Below, one piece after another: positions 34,770 through 43,122 of a DNA stretch of 64,000 nt (within the stretch, counting starts at the first letter, position 1; each line of letters begins with the position of its first letter). A program made the position numbers and the translations under genes. The notes under the pieces were generated by a model. It was not told the DNA's origin and did no database searches. It worked only from the letters and a program-made list of their open reading frames with translations. Source of the DNA: Scatosoma sp045660265 (GTDB lineage: Bacteria; Bacillota; Clostridia; Christensenellales; Borkfalkiaceae); NCBI GenBank assembly GCA_045660265.1, contig JAZRDM010000027.1:16394-80393 (forward strand), given 5' to 3'.

Positions 34770-35654
34770 TTATTGAAAATTGATTTTTATATTGTAAGTT
34801 TTTTGCTCTTTCGCCTTTATTGTTTTCATTTTAAAATTGTCGAAACGGGTGAGGGCGGGTTCTATCCCCAGGGCATAGTCTCCGCTGATCATACTCTTCC
34901 ATTGAAGTGTAACAGGGAAGTCGGAAACGTCGTAGTTCATTTCAACGGTAATTTGTTTTTCGGGGTTTTCAAGCCGTACATGCCCCTGTGCTAACGTGTG
35001 ATAATACACGTCTTCGTCGTTTTTATCGATAGGGGCGGTGATGCGCAACATTTCGTTTTGTCTGGTCTTTGCAATCTCCGTCAGCGGTTCGCTTTTTACA
35101 GCCGGAATATCCAATTTTAAGCCTTCGTCTAAGAAAGGATATCCGTAATTGATATGGTAAAGCAATACGTATTCAGTGTCCGTGAAATCTGCATTTTCAA
35201 CAGTATCGGAAATAGTAAGCGAGTTATCTGTAATCGCGTATTGGCGCTTTAAAATTAAATTTTTTCCAAATAAAGCGGTTTCTTTTACTTCTCCGCAGAC
35301 GTATACGACGCCGTTTTCTTGATAGGAGTATACGTTTTCTGCTTGTTTGTAGTGTAAGCTGCCGTGAATGGGTTTATTGGCTACGCAACCGGAAACGTTA
35401 TCCATACCGCAGGTGTATAAAAATCCGCCTTCGAAGTTTCCTGTAAAATCTCTTTGCCCGTCGTTTAAGCCGTTTTTGCTTAAAAAGGAAAGATTAACGC
35501 CTTTAAATCTTGCCCAAACGATATCTAAAGCGTTGTCTTTATTAAAGAGCAACTCTAACGCGCCGTGCATGACAAGAACGCAGTGTTTTCCTCCGATAAG
35601 GACGTCTTGCGCGAAGCAGAGTTGTGCTGCATTTCCCAGTTTCTTCTCGACCAT
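34770..35654 (-). CDS. DUF4432-type aldose-1-epimerase-like protein
   Basis: 294 residues, cytoplasmic. Galactose mutarotase-like beta-sandwich with the DUF4432 landmarks 'GGFLYTCGMDNVSG', 'IHGSLHYKQAENV', 'LYHINYGYPFLDEG' and 'IEPALTRFDNF'. Expected to interconvert anomers of a sugar or sugar acid; substrate not known. Strong AAAAGGAGG site. It lies 43 nt after the AraC gene with no terminator between, so the regulator and the three enzymes probably form one operon. Confidence 0.82.
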   Translation of the reverse strand: MVEKKLGNAAQLCFAQDVLIGGKHCVLVMHGALELLFNKDNALDIVWARFKGVNLSFLSKNGLNDGQRDFTGNFEGGFLYTCGMDNVSGCVANKPIHGSLHYKQAENVYSYQENGVVYVCGEVKETALFGKNLILKRQYAITDNSLTISDTVENADFTDTEYVLLYHINYGYPFLDEGLKLDIPAVKSEPLTEIAKTRQNEMLRITAPIDKNDEDVYYHTLAQGHVRLENPEKQITVEMNYDVSDFPVTLQWKSMISGDYALGIEPALTRFDNFKMKTIKAKEQKTYNIKINFQ

Positions 35655-35697
35655 GGGTGCCTCCTTTTGAAATTTATGTGTATAATTTAAGAGTAAA

Positions 35698-36627
35698 TTA
35701 TTCGGTGGTAGAGATGGTATTGGCCGAGGATTTATCCAGCTTTCTATACTCGGCAGGGGTTATATTAAAATGCCGTTTAAACAAGTTGTGGAAGTGGCTG
35801 GTCGATTCGAAATTTAATTCGTTGGTAATTTCCATCAACGACATATCGGTATACGACAGCAATTCTTTGGCGTACTGCAATTTTGCGCGGTTGACATATT
35901 GCGTGATGGTACAATGCATATGCTTTTTAAAAATACGCGTTAATTGCGGGTAACTGTACGGCAATTCTTGTTGCGCGGTTTTAATTTGTTCATTTGTAAT
36001 CAGCGGATTATTCAACTGCACAATTAAGGGTTTTAATACGGGCGGAATGCTCGATTCGGATAATCTTTGCCCAAGGAATTTTAATAAAAGCTCTGAAAAG
36101 ATAAGACTGCATTGCAGTTCGGTATAAGGCGTGCTTTGGTTTTCAAACGTCTGTATTTCCAAAAGCGTATTTGAATAGTGCTCTAACGCGGTGGGCGAAA
36201 GAGTAAAATACAGCGGTTCGGGCGTAACGCAAAGCTCGTCGTAAAGAGTAGGCGAGTACAGGGACAACAGCTTTTTCATATACCCGTCTTTAACGGGGAA
36301 ACAAACGCCTTGGAATTGATTTTTGGTGCGATTTGGGTACAGCATAGCGTGTCTATCTTTTGGACCAAGCAAACAAGCCGTGCCGACGGTGAGTATTTTC
36401 TCTTGGCCATTGACGCGGTGTACAATTTGGTCGTTAAGCACGATAAACAGTTCCCAATCCTTATGTCCGTGATATAAAGGATATTCGAAATTTACCCAGT
36501 AAAACGATACGTTTGCGTTCTTCCAAGGGGAAGCATGCGCAAAAGAAGTTTTTGGTAAGTCGTTAGAATGCTGTTCGGACAGTTGGCCAACGTAAGGATA
36601 TATTTTTTTCTTAATCGTTTCGTTCAT
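35698..36627 (-). CDS. AraC-family regulator with cupin sensor
   Basis: 309 residues from the ATG at 36627. The longer frame starting at 36753 would add 42 hydrophobic residues and run through the promoter, so it is rejected. N-terminal cupin ('YPLYHGHKDWELFIVLND', 'GTACLLGPKDRHAMLYPNRT') and C-terminal AraC double helix-turn-helix ('ELPYSYPQLTRIFKKHMHC', 'SLMEITNELNFESTSHFHNL'). A sugar-responsive activator. It heads the minus-strand operon and faces the hydrolase at 36952; direct repeats at 36853 and 38930 are candidate binding sites. It has no ribosome site and its promoter ends 6 nt before ATG, so the message is probably leaderless. Confidence 0.92.
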   Translation of the reverse strand: MNETIKKKIYPYVGQLSEQHSNDLPKTSFAHASPWKNANVSFYWVNFEYPLYHGHKDWELFIVLNDQIVHRVNGQEKILTVGTACLLGPKDRHAMLYPNRTKNQFQGVCFPVKDGYMKKLLSLYSPTLYDELCVTPEPLYFTLSPTALEHYSNTLLEIQTFENQSTPYTELQCSLIFSELLLKFLGQRLSESSIPPVLKPLIVQLNNPLITNEQIKTAQQELPYSYPQLTRIFKKHMHCTITQYVNRAKLQYAKELLSYTDMSLMEITNELNFESTSHFHNLFKRHFNITPAEYRKLDKSSANTISTTE

Positions 36628-36633
36628 AGACGT

Positions 36634-36662
36634 ATTATAACATTGAAAAAAACAAATGTCAA
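36634..36662 (-). promoter_or_regulatory. Promoter of second AraC regulator, 6 nt from ATG
   Basis: Perfect consensus on the minus strand: TTGACA (36657-36662), 17-nt spacer, TATAAT (36634-36639), then only ACGTCT before the ATG. The start of transcription should be the A of the ATG or a neighbouring base. Confidence 0.85.
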
Positions 36663-36852
36663 TACCCAAATGATATTTTTCGATATAAAAATAGAAAAAG
36701 TTAAGAGGTCGAATAAACAAAAAAATAAAAAATATTTCTTGAAAAATGCTCAAAATTACAGAAATTACTATAGAATAGTAGCAAGAAGGCTTTAATAAGG
36801 TTTATTCTTTAAGTTTTTGTGTATATGCGAAAAAATTGTAAAAAGTTGCAAA

Positions 36853-36886
36853 TGAAATTTTTCAGCGTATATTTGCAATTTTTAGG
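36853..36886 (+). promoter_or_regulatory. Direct-repeat site, candidate AraC operator A
   Basis: TGAAATTTTTCAGC at 36853 and TGCAATTTTTAGG at 36874, starts 21 bp apart, in the 324-bp gap between the divergent AraC and hydrolase genes. The second repeat starts 15 bp before the -35. The same arrangement occurs at 38930. Confidence 0.7.
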
Positions 36887-36888
36887 GA

Positions 36889-36917
36889 TTGATAAATACA
36901 AAAAAATGTGCTATATT
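36889..36917 (+). promoter_or_regulatory. Promoter of GH-A-like hydrolase gene
   Basis: TTGATA (36889-36894), 17 nt, TATATT (36912-36917). Confidence 0.75.
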
Positions 36918-36951
36918 GTAATGGATGTAGCTATATTTTTTAGGATGAAAT

Positions 36952-38757
36952 ATGGGCAACGGGGGACGGATGAAAACGAATATTATCAAAGACGGCGAAA
37001 ATTTGTATATTGACGCAGATGGCGAAAAAATATTGCCCGCAGCGTATATGTCCTATATCGACGATAACGCAGATTATCAGCAGTTTTATAAGGCGGGTTA
37101 TCGTTTATTTTGCGCGTGCGTTTATATGGGGGATGGCTATATCAACGAGACGTCTCGCCTTCGCGTGTTTAATGATTGTGTTTGGAAATCTCGCGAGGTT
37201 TACGATTTCTCTCCTGTATACAACAGTGTAAAAAAAATTATAGAAGCAGCCGAAGAAAAAGTATACGTAATGCTGCGCGTCAATCTCAACACGCCTTTTT
37301 GGTGGCGCGAGGAGAACCTGGGCGAACTTACGCGTTTAAGTGATGGTACAACGTGTTTGCAGTCTATTTTTTCAAAAAAATGGCGGGCGGATGCCAAGAT
37401 TTTTTTAGAAAAACTTTGCGGATATTTGCGCTCTTTTGAATTTTCTCAAAATATTATTGCCGTACAGTTGGCGGGGATGCAAACGGAAGAATGGTTTGCG
37501 GTCCGTACGGCGACAGGCTGTTTAGATTATTCTGCGCCGGCAAAAAAAGCCTTTCAGGCTTGGCTGGATAAAACGTATTCGAAGGGTAGTAAAAAAGCGC
37601 GTTTTCCGACGCGGGAAGAACTGGCGTTGCGCACTCAAAACGACGCGGTGGATATGAAACAATGCGCGTGGGTAAACGATTATTTGGCGTGCTTTAACCA
37701 AGCGTTTAGCGATACGATAGCCGATTTGTGTGCTTACACAAAAAAAATAACAGGCGGTGAAATGCTGGTTGGCGTCTTTTACGGGTATATAGGGCAGTTG
37801 CCTTGCGAATTTGGGCATAATGCCGTATCGGCGTTGCTGTATGACTCTAATATCGACTTTTTCGCTTCTCCGTTTGCGTATATCGACGCGCGTCAAACGG
37901 CGAAAGATTGGATTTACCATGGCGCAATGGATAGTTGCTCGCTGGCGGGTAAGCTTTGGTTTTTAGAGGCGGACGTTCGAACGTATAAAACCAAATATTT
38001 GCACGAAATCAAGCGTGAATGTATGGAAACGGAACGCACGGTAGAGCATTATAAAAACGTCGTATTTACGGGTCCGAAAACGGAACAAGAATCTCTGTGG
38101 GTGATGCTTCGTTCCTTTGCGAAGGTATTAATTTCAAAACATGCGTTTTGGTGGTTTGATATGTGGGGCGGTTGGTATAATTCGCCGAAAATGCTTTCCT
38201 TTATGCAAAAAGCGAAAGCGCTGTATGAGGATGATTTTAATAAACCGACGAAGAAAACAAGCGAGCTTGCCGTTTTTTTAGATGAAAACGCAAGTTATAC
38301 GGTATCAGAGAGTTATTACGATTTGATGACCAGGCAACAGCTTGTCGAGCTTGGCTTTGTCGGCGCGCCGTACGATTTATACTTGTCTTCCGACCTCGAT
38401 AAAATTGATAAAAAGAAGTATAAAACGACTTTGCGGATTTTGCCGGTAGATATCTTGCAAAGAATAAATTTATTGCAAAATCAAGAGACGGAAATAGGTG
38501 AAAAGGGTAAAATTTCGGCGGGTGAAATTGCAGTAGCTTTACGCAAAGCGGGCACCCATGTCTTTAGTGAAGGCAATATTATTTACGCGAATTCCCGTTT
38601 TGTCTGCGTTACGGCAACGAAGGATGGGGCATTAAAGTTGCTGATGCCTTATGTTTGTAAAATACAGGCGTTTACCGACGGAAAGGTGTATGAGGGAAAA
38701 GAATTTACTTTCGATTTCCAAACCAACCAAACGGAGCTTTTTGAAATAATAGAATAA
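36952..38757 (+). CDS. GH-A-like glycoside hydrolase
   Basis: 601 residues, no signal peptide. TIM-barrel-like protein resembling GH42/GH35 beta-galactosidase relatives: 'YKAGYRLFCACVYMGDGYIN', 'VMLRVNLNTPFWW', 'NIIAVQLAGMQTEEWFAV' (candidate acid/base Glu pair), 'KLWFLEADVRTYKT' (candidate nucleophile) and 'HAFWWFDMWGGWYNSP'. It lacks an obvious trimerisation domain. The start is uncertain: ATG 36952 follows AGGA, while ATG 36970 follows GGGGGA with short spacing; the first is kept. It is transcribed alone, from a promoter that shares its upstream repeats with importer 2, and is followed by a terminator. Substrate unknown. Confidence 0.78.
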   Translation: MGNGGRMKTNIIKDGENLYIDADGEKILPAAYMSYIDDNADYQQFYKAGYRLFCACVYMGDGYINETSRLRVFNDCVWKSREVYDFSPVYNSVKKIIEAAEEKVYVMLRVNLNTPFWWREENLGELTRLSDGTTCLQSIFSKKWRADAKIFLEKLCGYLRSFEFSQNIIAVQLAGMQTEEWFAVRTATGCLDYSAPAKKAFQAWLDKTYSKGSKKARFPTREELALRTQNDAVDMKQCAWVNDYLACFNQAFSDTIADLCAYTKKITGGEMLVGVFYGYIGQLPCEFGHNAVSALLYDSNIDFFASPFAYIDARQTAKDWIYHGAMDSCSLAGKLWFLEADVRTYKTKYLHEIKRECMETERTVEHYKNVVFTGPKTEQESLWVMLRSFAKVLISKHAFWWFDMWGGWYNSPKMLSFMQKAKALYEDDFNKPTKKTSELAVFLDENASYTVSESYYDLMTRQQLVELGFVGAPYDLYLSSDLDKIDKKKYKTTLRILPVDILQRINLLQNQETEIGEKGKISAGEIAVALRKAGTHVFSEGNIIYANSRFVCVTATKDGALKLLMPYVCKIQAFTDGKVYEGKEFTFDFQTNQTELFEIIE

Positions 38758-38767
38758 TCGTATCAAC

Positions 38768-38806
38768 AAGGGATTCGGTGCATAGCGTTGCCGAATTCCT
38801 TTTCTG
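38768..38806 (+). terminator. Terminator after hydrolase gene
   Basis: An 11-bp stem with one G-T pair (38768-38778 with 38791-38801), a 12-nt loop and TTCTGTT after it. A moderate terminator. Confidence 0.65.
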
Positions 38807-38867
38807 TTAAGAGGGGGGATTGTGCGGGGGTTATTTTTGTGAATTTCGCTTTCTTGGATTTTAGAAA

Positions 38868-38909
38868 GTTACATACAATGTAACCGATATTGTAAATTTT
38901 GGCAATATC
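38868..38909. promoter_or_regulatory. Two small inverted repeats upstream of importer 2
   Basis: GTTACAT-ACA-ATGTAAC (38868-38884) and GATATTG with CAATATC (38886-38892, 38903-38909). They lie side by side, 20 bp before the AraC-like direct repeats, in a 380-bp gap. Protein-binding sites are the simplest reading; neither has a T-run. Confidence 0.5.
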
Positions 38910-38929
38910 CGTTTCAAAAAACAAAGAAA

Positions 38930-38963
38930 TGCAATTTTTCAGCACTTTTTTGCAATTTATAGG
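38930..38963 (+). promoter_or_regulatory. Direct-repeat site, candidate AraC operator B
   Basis: TGCAATTTTTCAGC at 38930 and TGCAATTTATAGG at 38951, starts 21 bp apart; the second begins 15 bp before the -35. Same sequence and geometry as site A at 36853. Confidence 0.75.
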
Positions 38964-38965
38964 TA

Positions 38966-38994
38966 ATGACAAAATAAAAAATCTATGATATAAT
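38966..38994 (+). promoter_or_regulatory. Promoter of importer 2 operon
   Basis: ATGACA (38966-38971), 17 nt, TATAAT (38989-38994). The imperfect -35 fits a promoter that needs an activator bound at site B. The leader is about 135 nt long and otherwise featureless. Confidence 0.75.
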
Positions 38995-39137
38995 GTATAT
39001 GCGTATATAAGAATTAAGGGCATAATGTGCCCTAAATGAGTTTGTAGTCGATAAAACTTTGTTTTTTAAATGCGCAAAGGTAACTATTTCACGAAACTAT
39101 TTTAAAAATAAAATACATTAAAAAGAAGGAAAATGCT

Positions 39138-40940
39138 ATGAAAAAAACAGTACAAAAAATGTTGATGTGCTTGCTTGCAGGCATGATGGTATTCAGCACG
39201 GCTGCTTGTGGCGGTAGTGGTGATAATGGCGGTGATGGCTGGGGTAATGCTTCGACGGGTGGCAACACCAATCAAAGCGATAACAGCGGTAGCGGTGACA
39301 CAAACGTTGACGAACCTATTGAAGGCGTAACCAACCCTTATAAGCTTAAGGTTTACAGCTTCACGGGCGGTTACGGTGAAGAATGGCTTAACTCGTTGGT
39401 TGTTCGTTATAAGAAAGCGCGTGCTGGTAAGGAATTCTACATTAACGGCGTAAAATACGACGGTGTTGATTTCGACTTGGCGAAAGAAAAAGAAACCATG
39501 ACCAACTTGATGAATAAAAACTTGGAATACGACGTATGGTTCCAAGAACAAGTTTTCTATAATCAGCTTATCAATGCAAACGTATTCCACGATATGACGG
39601 ACGTTTTAACGAGCGATAACCCCTACGAACCTGGCGTAAAGCTTGAAAGCAAGTTGTCCGATTATCAAAAAGAATACTATAAGAGAGATACGGACGGCGA
39701 TGGCGAAAAGGATACGTACTATGGTATTCCTCACTATGCAGGCTATGTTGGGCTTACCTATAACAAGTGGATGTTCGACGAAAGAGGTTGGTACTTCAAG
39801 AAAGGGTATAACGAACAATATCTTACGTCAAATCCTCAAATGTGTATCGTAGGTAATACGGGCGCAGATAAAGCGGCTGGTCCCGACGGTGTAGAAGGAA
39901 CGTCTGACGACGGTTTGCCTACCACGTACGACGAATATTTCGCACTTTGCAAAATTATTTCGTATAACTGCAAGGCAATTACTTGGCCGGGCGGACACTT
40001 AGACTATTTGAACTGGTTTATGACTTCGCTTGCCGCAAATGCAGAAGGATTGGATCAAATGTCCTTGAACTACTCCTTCGACGGTAAGGCTACCAACTTG
40101 ATTTCTGTTGCTGACGACGGCACGATTACTGAATTGGCTGATGAAAAAATCACGAAAGACAACGGCCATATCCTTGCACAACAAGCAGGTAAATATTATG
40201 CGTTGAAGTTCTTGGAAAATATCGTTGACAGAGGGTATCAAGATGCAAACGCAGATAACGACGTTTGTACGCAAACCAAGGCTCAAAAAGATTTCATTCT
40301 TAGTACCGGCGCAGAACTTACCGACTCTGCAATGATCGTAGAAGGTGTATGGTGGGAAATGGAATCTAAGCAAACGTTCGATACCATTATGGCTAGCGAA
40401 GGTTATGACGCAAGAGACGACTTCGCTTGGATGCCTTTGCCTATGCCTACGAAAGAATTGGCTGCTCAAAGAGCTGCAAACTTGGCTGCTGGTAAGAATG
40501 GCTACACGTTGACGGATACACACAACTCGCTTGCGTTCATTGGTAAGCAAGTTTCTGATGAAGTTTACGAACTTGCAAAAGACTTCATTCAATTTGCAAA
40601 CACGGACGAATCGCTTGCAGAATTCTCCATCATTACGGATACGACGAAGGCTCTCAACTATACAATGAAACCTGAACAAAAGGCTCAAATGTCTAGTTAC
40701 GGTCAATCGCTTGTTGCGGTTAAGGAAAAATCGGATATCGTTTACACCTTCTCGCAAAATGCGTTCTATCGCGCAAACGAAGCTTCGTTTAGTGAATATA
40801 AGACGAACTTTGCTTCTATCGTAGAAGGAAACAAGATGGAAACGGCAGTTAACGAATTTAAGAAAGGCATGTCCGCAGAAAAGTACTTTGGTGGTTTGCA
40901 TCTTTATCAACAAGACAAGTGGACGAATCTTACCAAATAA
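39138..40940 (+). CDS. ABC importer 2 solute-binding lipoprotein
   Basis: 600 residues. Lipobox TAAC (Cys near residue 24), then a Gly/Asp/Asn/Ser tether. Extracellular family 1-like binding protein: 'YGEEWLNSLVVRYKKA', 'IPHYAGYVGLTYNKWMFDER', 'LPTTYDEYFALCKIISY', 'LAKDFIQFANTDESLAEFS'. Two calcium-loop-like stretches, 'DTDGDGEKD' and 'GPDGVEGTSDDG', are unusual for this family. It heads the importer 2 operon under a promoter with AraC-like repeats. Ligand unknown. Confidence 0.9.
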   Translation: MKKTVQKMLMCLLAGMMVFSTAACGGSGDNGGDGWGNASTGGNTNQSDNSGSGDTNVDEPIEGVTNPYKLKVYSFTGGYGEEWLNSLVVRYKKARAGKEFYINGVKYDGVDFDLAKEKETMTNLMNKNLEYDVWFQEQVFYNQLINANVFHDMTDVLTSDNPYEPGVKLESKLSDYQKEYYKRDTDGDGEKDTYYGIPHYAGYVGLTYNKWMFDERGWYFKKGYNEQYLTSNPQMCIVGNTGADKAAGPDGVEGTSDDGLPTTYDEYFALCKIISYNCKAITWPGGHLDYLNWFMTSLAANAEGLDQMSLNYSFDGKATNLISVADDGTITELADEKITKDNGHILAQQAGKYYALKFLENIVDRGYQDANADNDVCTQTKAQKDFILSTGAELTDSAMIVEGVWWEMESKQTFDTIMASEGYDARDDFAWMPLPMPTKELAAQRAANLAAGKNGYTLTDTHNSLAFIGKQVSDEVYELAKDFIQFANTDESLAEFSIITDTTKALNYTMKPEQKAQMSSYGQSLVAVKEKSDIVYTFSQNAFYRANEASFSEYKTNFASIVEGNKMETAVNEFKKGMSAEKYFGGLHLYQQDKWTNLTK

Positions 40941-40994
40941 GCCCGTTTGATACGGAAAATTCACTATTGAAACAAACTTAACGATACAATAAGG

Positions 40995-41027
40995 CATATC
41001 TCCGCAATCGAAAGTTGCGGAGATATG
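40995..41027 (+). other. Intercistronic hairpin, solute-binding protein | permease
   Basis: A 13-bp perfect stem (40995-41007 with 41015-41027) with a 7-nt loop and the same CCGCAA/TTGCGG core as the hairpin at 7179 in importer 1. No T-run follows. Confidence 0.8.
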
Positions 41028-41046
41028 TAAGTAAAAGGAAAACTTT

Positions 41047-41988
41047 ATGGACGAAATAAAAACGAAAATAAAAAAGCCGAAAATTGACAAGGGAGATTTA
41101 TTCTTCTATTGTGTTTTCATGGCTTGGCCCGTGTTGCAGTTTTGCGTGTACTACTTGGGCGTTAATATAAACTCGATTATTATGTCTTTCCAGTATAGTA
41201 CGATTATCGGCGAGGGGGCTTCTGCAACGATACATACGGATCCCTTCTCCTTGGAACAGTATAGAAGGGCATTTGAATGGTTGGCTAAGCCTGAATTTAA
41301 TAACTTAATATCAGTGTCCGTATCGTCGTTTTTGGTAACGACGCTTATCGGTACGCCTCTTGGTCTTTTGTTTGCTTTTTATATCTTTAAAAAGCTTCCT
41401 TTCTGGAGCGGTTTCCGCGTAATTTTATTCTTGCCCTCTATTTTGTCGGGTGTTGTTGTAGCGGCAATGTTCCGTTATTTCTTGGTAACGAGCGTGCCCA
41501 ACCTTTTCCCCAGCGTAGGCAATCTTTTGGATGCAACGCGTGAATTACATTTCCCTGTGCTTATGTTCTATAACATATGGGTGGGTTTTGGTACGTCTGT
41601 TTTGATGTATTCGAATAAAATGTCGGGGATTCCAGACGAAATTATCGAATCGGCGCATTTGGACGGTGCAACGGGTATTCAAGAATTTTGGTATATCGTA
41701 TTACCTTTGACGTATTCGACTATCTCCGTATTTATGATTACGGGTGTTGCGGGTATTTGTATTAACCAATACGGCGCATACGATATGTTTGCTGGAAATG
41801 CAGTCAGCAGCATTAAGAGTATCGGTTACTGGTTCTTTAAAGAAGTTGCAGGTAAATTTAAGAATGTAATTTCGTCAACGGAGTTACCTTATTATTCCGC
41901 AATCGGCGTTGTGTTAACGCTTATTACCGTACCCGTAGCGTTGGGTGTTAGATGGGCTCTTGAACATTTAGGGCCTTCGGAAGAATAA
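41047..41988 (+). CDS. MalF-type sugar ABC permease
   Basis: 313 residues, about six membrane segments, EAA loop 'EIIESAHLDGATGIQEFWYI'. Normal size, unlike its counterpart in importer 1. It pairs with the next gene, which starts 14 nt downstream. No ATPase is encoded alongside. Confidence 0.95.
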   Translation: MDEIKTKIKKPKIDKGDLFFYCVFMAWPVLQFCVYYLGVNINSIIMSFQYSTIIGEGASATIHTDPFSLEQYRRAFEWLAKPEFNNLISVSVSSFLVTTLIGTPLGLLFAFYIFKKLPFWSGFRVILFLPSILSGVVVAAMFRYFLVTSVPNLFPSVGNLLDATRELHFPVLMFYNIWVGFGTSVLMYSNKMSGIPDEIIESAHLDGATGIQEFWYIVLPLTYSTISVFMITGVAGICINQYGAYDMFAGNAVSSIKSIGYWFFKEVAGKFKNVISSTELPYYSAIGVVLTLITVPVALGVRWALEHLGPSEE

Positions 41989-42002
41989 GGAGGGGGGATT
42001 TT

Positions 42003-43046
42003 ATGAGTAAAAACATTGTAAAAGAAAAAAGAGACGCCTTTACCCCTCTTACCGTTGTTTTGTTGGTATTTTTGATTTTGTATTGTTTATCCTTGTTCTT
42101 TTTGTTAATTTGGGGGGTAACCACGTCGTTTAAGGTAAATGACGACGTTTACTATCAAGATACTGCAAGCTTCTTTGTGAATTATAAGCAATATTATTTA
42201 GATTGGATTGCAAAAGCGCAGGAATTAGGTCCTAGATACGGTAAAAAATATAACGACTACGCGACAAACTTGAATGCGGCGTTGGCGGAAATGAACAACA
42301 ACGATGCATTGTTGCCTTTCCATACGTATAAGAGTATGTTTACGCGTTTCGTACAAGATACCAGCGCAATGCCCAACATGCCTTCTAGAGAAGTAGGTAT
42401 GGCGGAAATGTACTTGTACAGCTTCTTGTATGCAGGCGGTTGTGCTTTGGCTGCAACGTTTGTGCCTTGTATCACCGCATATGCGTGCGCGCGTTTCAAT
42501 TATAAATTTTCGCGGTTTATCCACACACTCGTTATCGTCGTTATGATGATCCCTATCGTTGGTAGCTTGCCTTCGGAAATCAGAATGGCGCAAGCAACGG
42601 GTGTAATGAATCAAATTTGGGGTTTGTGGATTATGAGAGCAAACTTCCTCGGCATGTATTTCTTGGTATTCTATGATATTTGCAAAGCGTTGCCCATGTC
42701 CTTCTCCGAAGCGGCGAAAATTGACGGGGCAAACAACTTTCAAATCTTCTTCCAAATCGCAATGCCCTTAATTAGAAATACCTTCTTTACGGTCCTCTTA
42801 ATTAAGTTTATTGCATTCTGGAACGATTACCAAGCAGCAATGGTATTTATGCCTAGCTATCCGACGATTGCTATCGGTTTGAATACAGTTATGAACACCA
42901 ACGCAGACTCGTTAAGATACAATCATACTATGATCCCGGCAAGAATGTCGGCGGTTGTTATGACAGCTACCCCTGTATGTATCTTGTTTGCAATTTTCCA
43001 ACAACGTTTGCTTGGAAACTTGACGGTTGGCGGTGTAAAAGGTTAA
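42003..43046 (+). CDS. MalG-type sugar ABC permease
   Basis: 347 residues, EAA loop 'SFSEAAKIDGANNFQIFFQI', about six membrane segments. An enlarged first periplasmic-side loop (~residues 40-120: 'VNDDVYYQDTASFFVNYKQY' to 'FHTYKSMFTRF') is longer than in typical MalG proteins. AAGGAGG site directly before the start. Confidence 0.95.
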   Translation: MSKNIVKEKRDAFTPLTVVLLVFLILYCLSLFFLLIWGVTTSFKVNDDVYYQDTASFFVNYKQYYLDWIAKAQELGPRYGKKYNDYATNLNAALAEMNNNDALLPFHTYKSMFTRFVQDTSAMPNMPSREVGMAEMYLYSFLYAGGCALAATFVPCITAYACARFNYKFSRFIHTLVIVVMMIPIVGSLPSEIRMAQATGVMNQIWGLWIMRANFLGMYFLVFYDICKALPMSFSEAAKIDGANNFQIFFQIAMPLIRNTFFTVLLIKFIAFWNDYQAAMVFMPSYPTIAIGLNTVMNTNADSLRYNHTMIPARMSAVVMTATPVCILFAIFQQRLLGNLTVGGVKG

Positions 43047-43059
43047 AAAGGAAAGAATG

Positions 43060-43096
43060 GTTATTACCGCGATTTTTTAGCGGTTGCGGTAATAAC
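43060..43096 (+). other. Intercistronic hairpin, permease | surface protein
   Basis: An 11-bp perfect stem GTTATTACCGC/GCGGTAATAAC (43060-43070, 43086-43096) with a 15-nt loop. No T-run follows. Confidence 0.75.
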
Positions 43097-43122
43097 TTAA
43101 AAAAAATAAGGAGAAAGATAGA

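Noticed and set aside
36628..36753. N-terminal 42-residue extension of the second AraC gene (ATG at 36753)
   Set aside because: It would translate through a perfect TTGACA-N17-TATAAT promoter and adds an AT-rich hydrophobic stretch not seen in the family.
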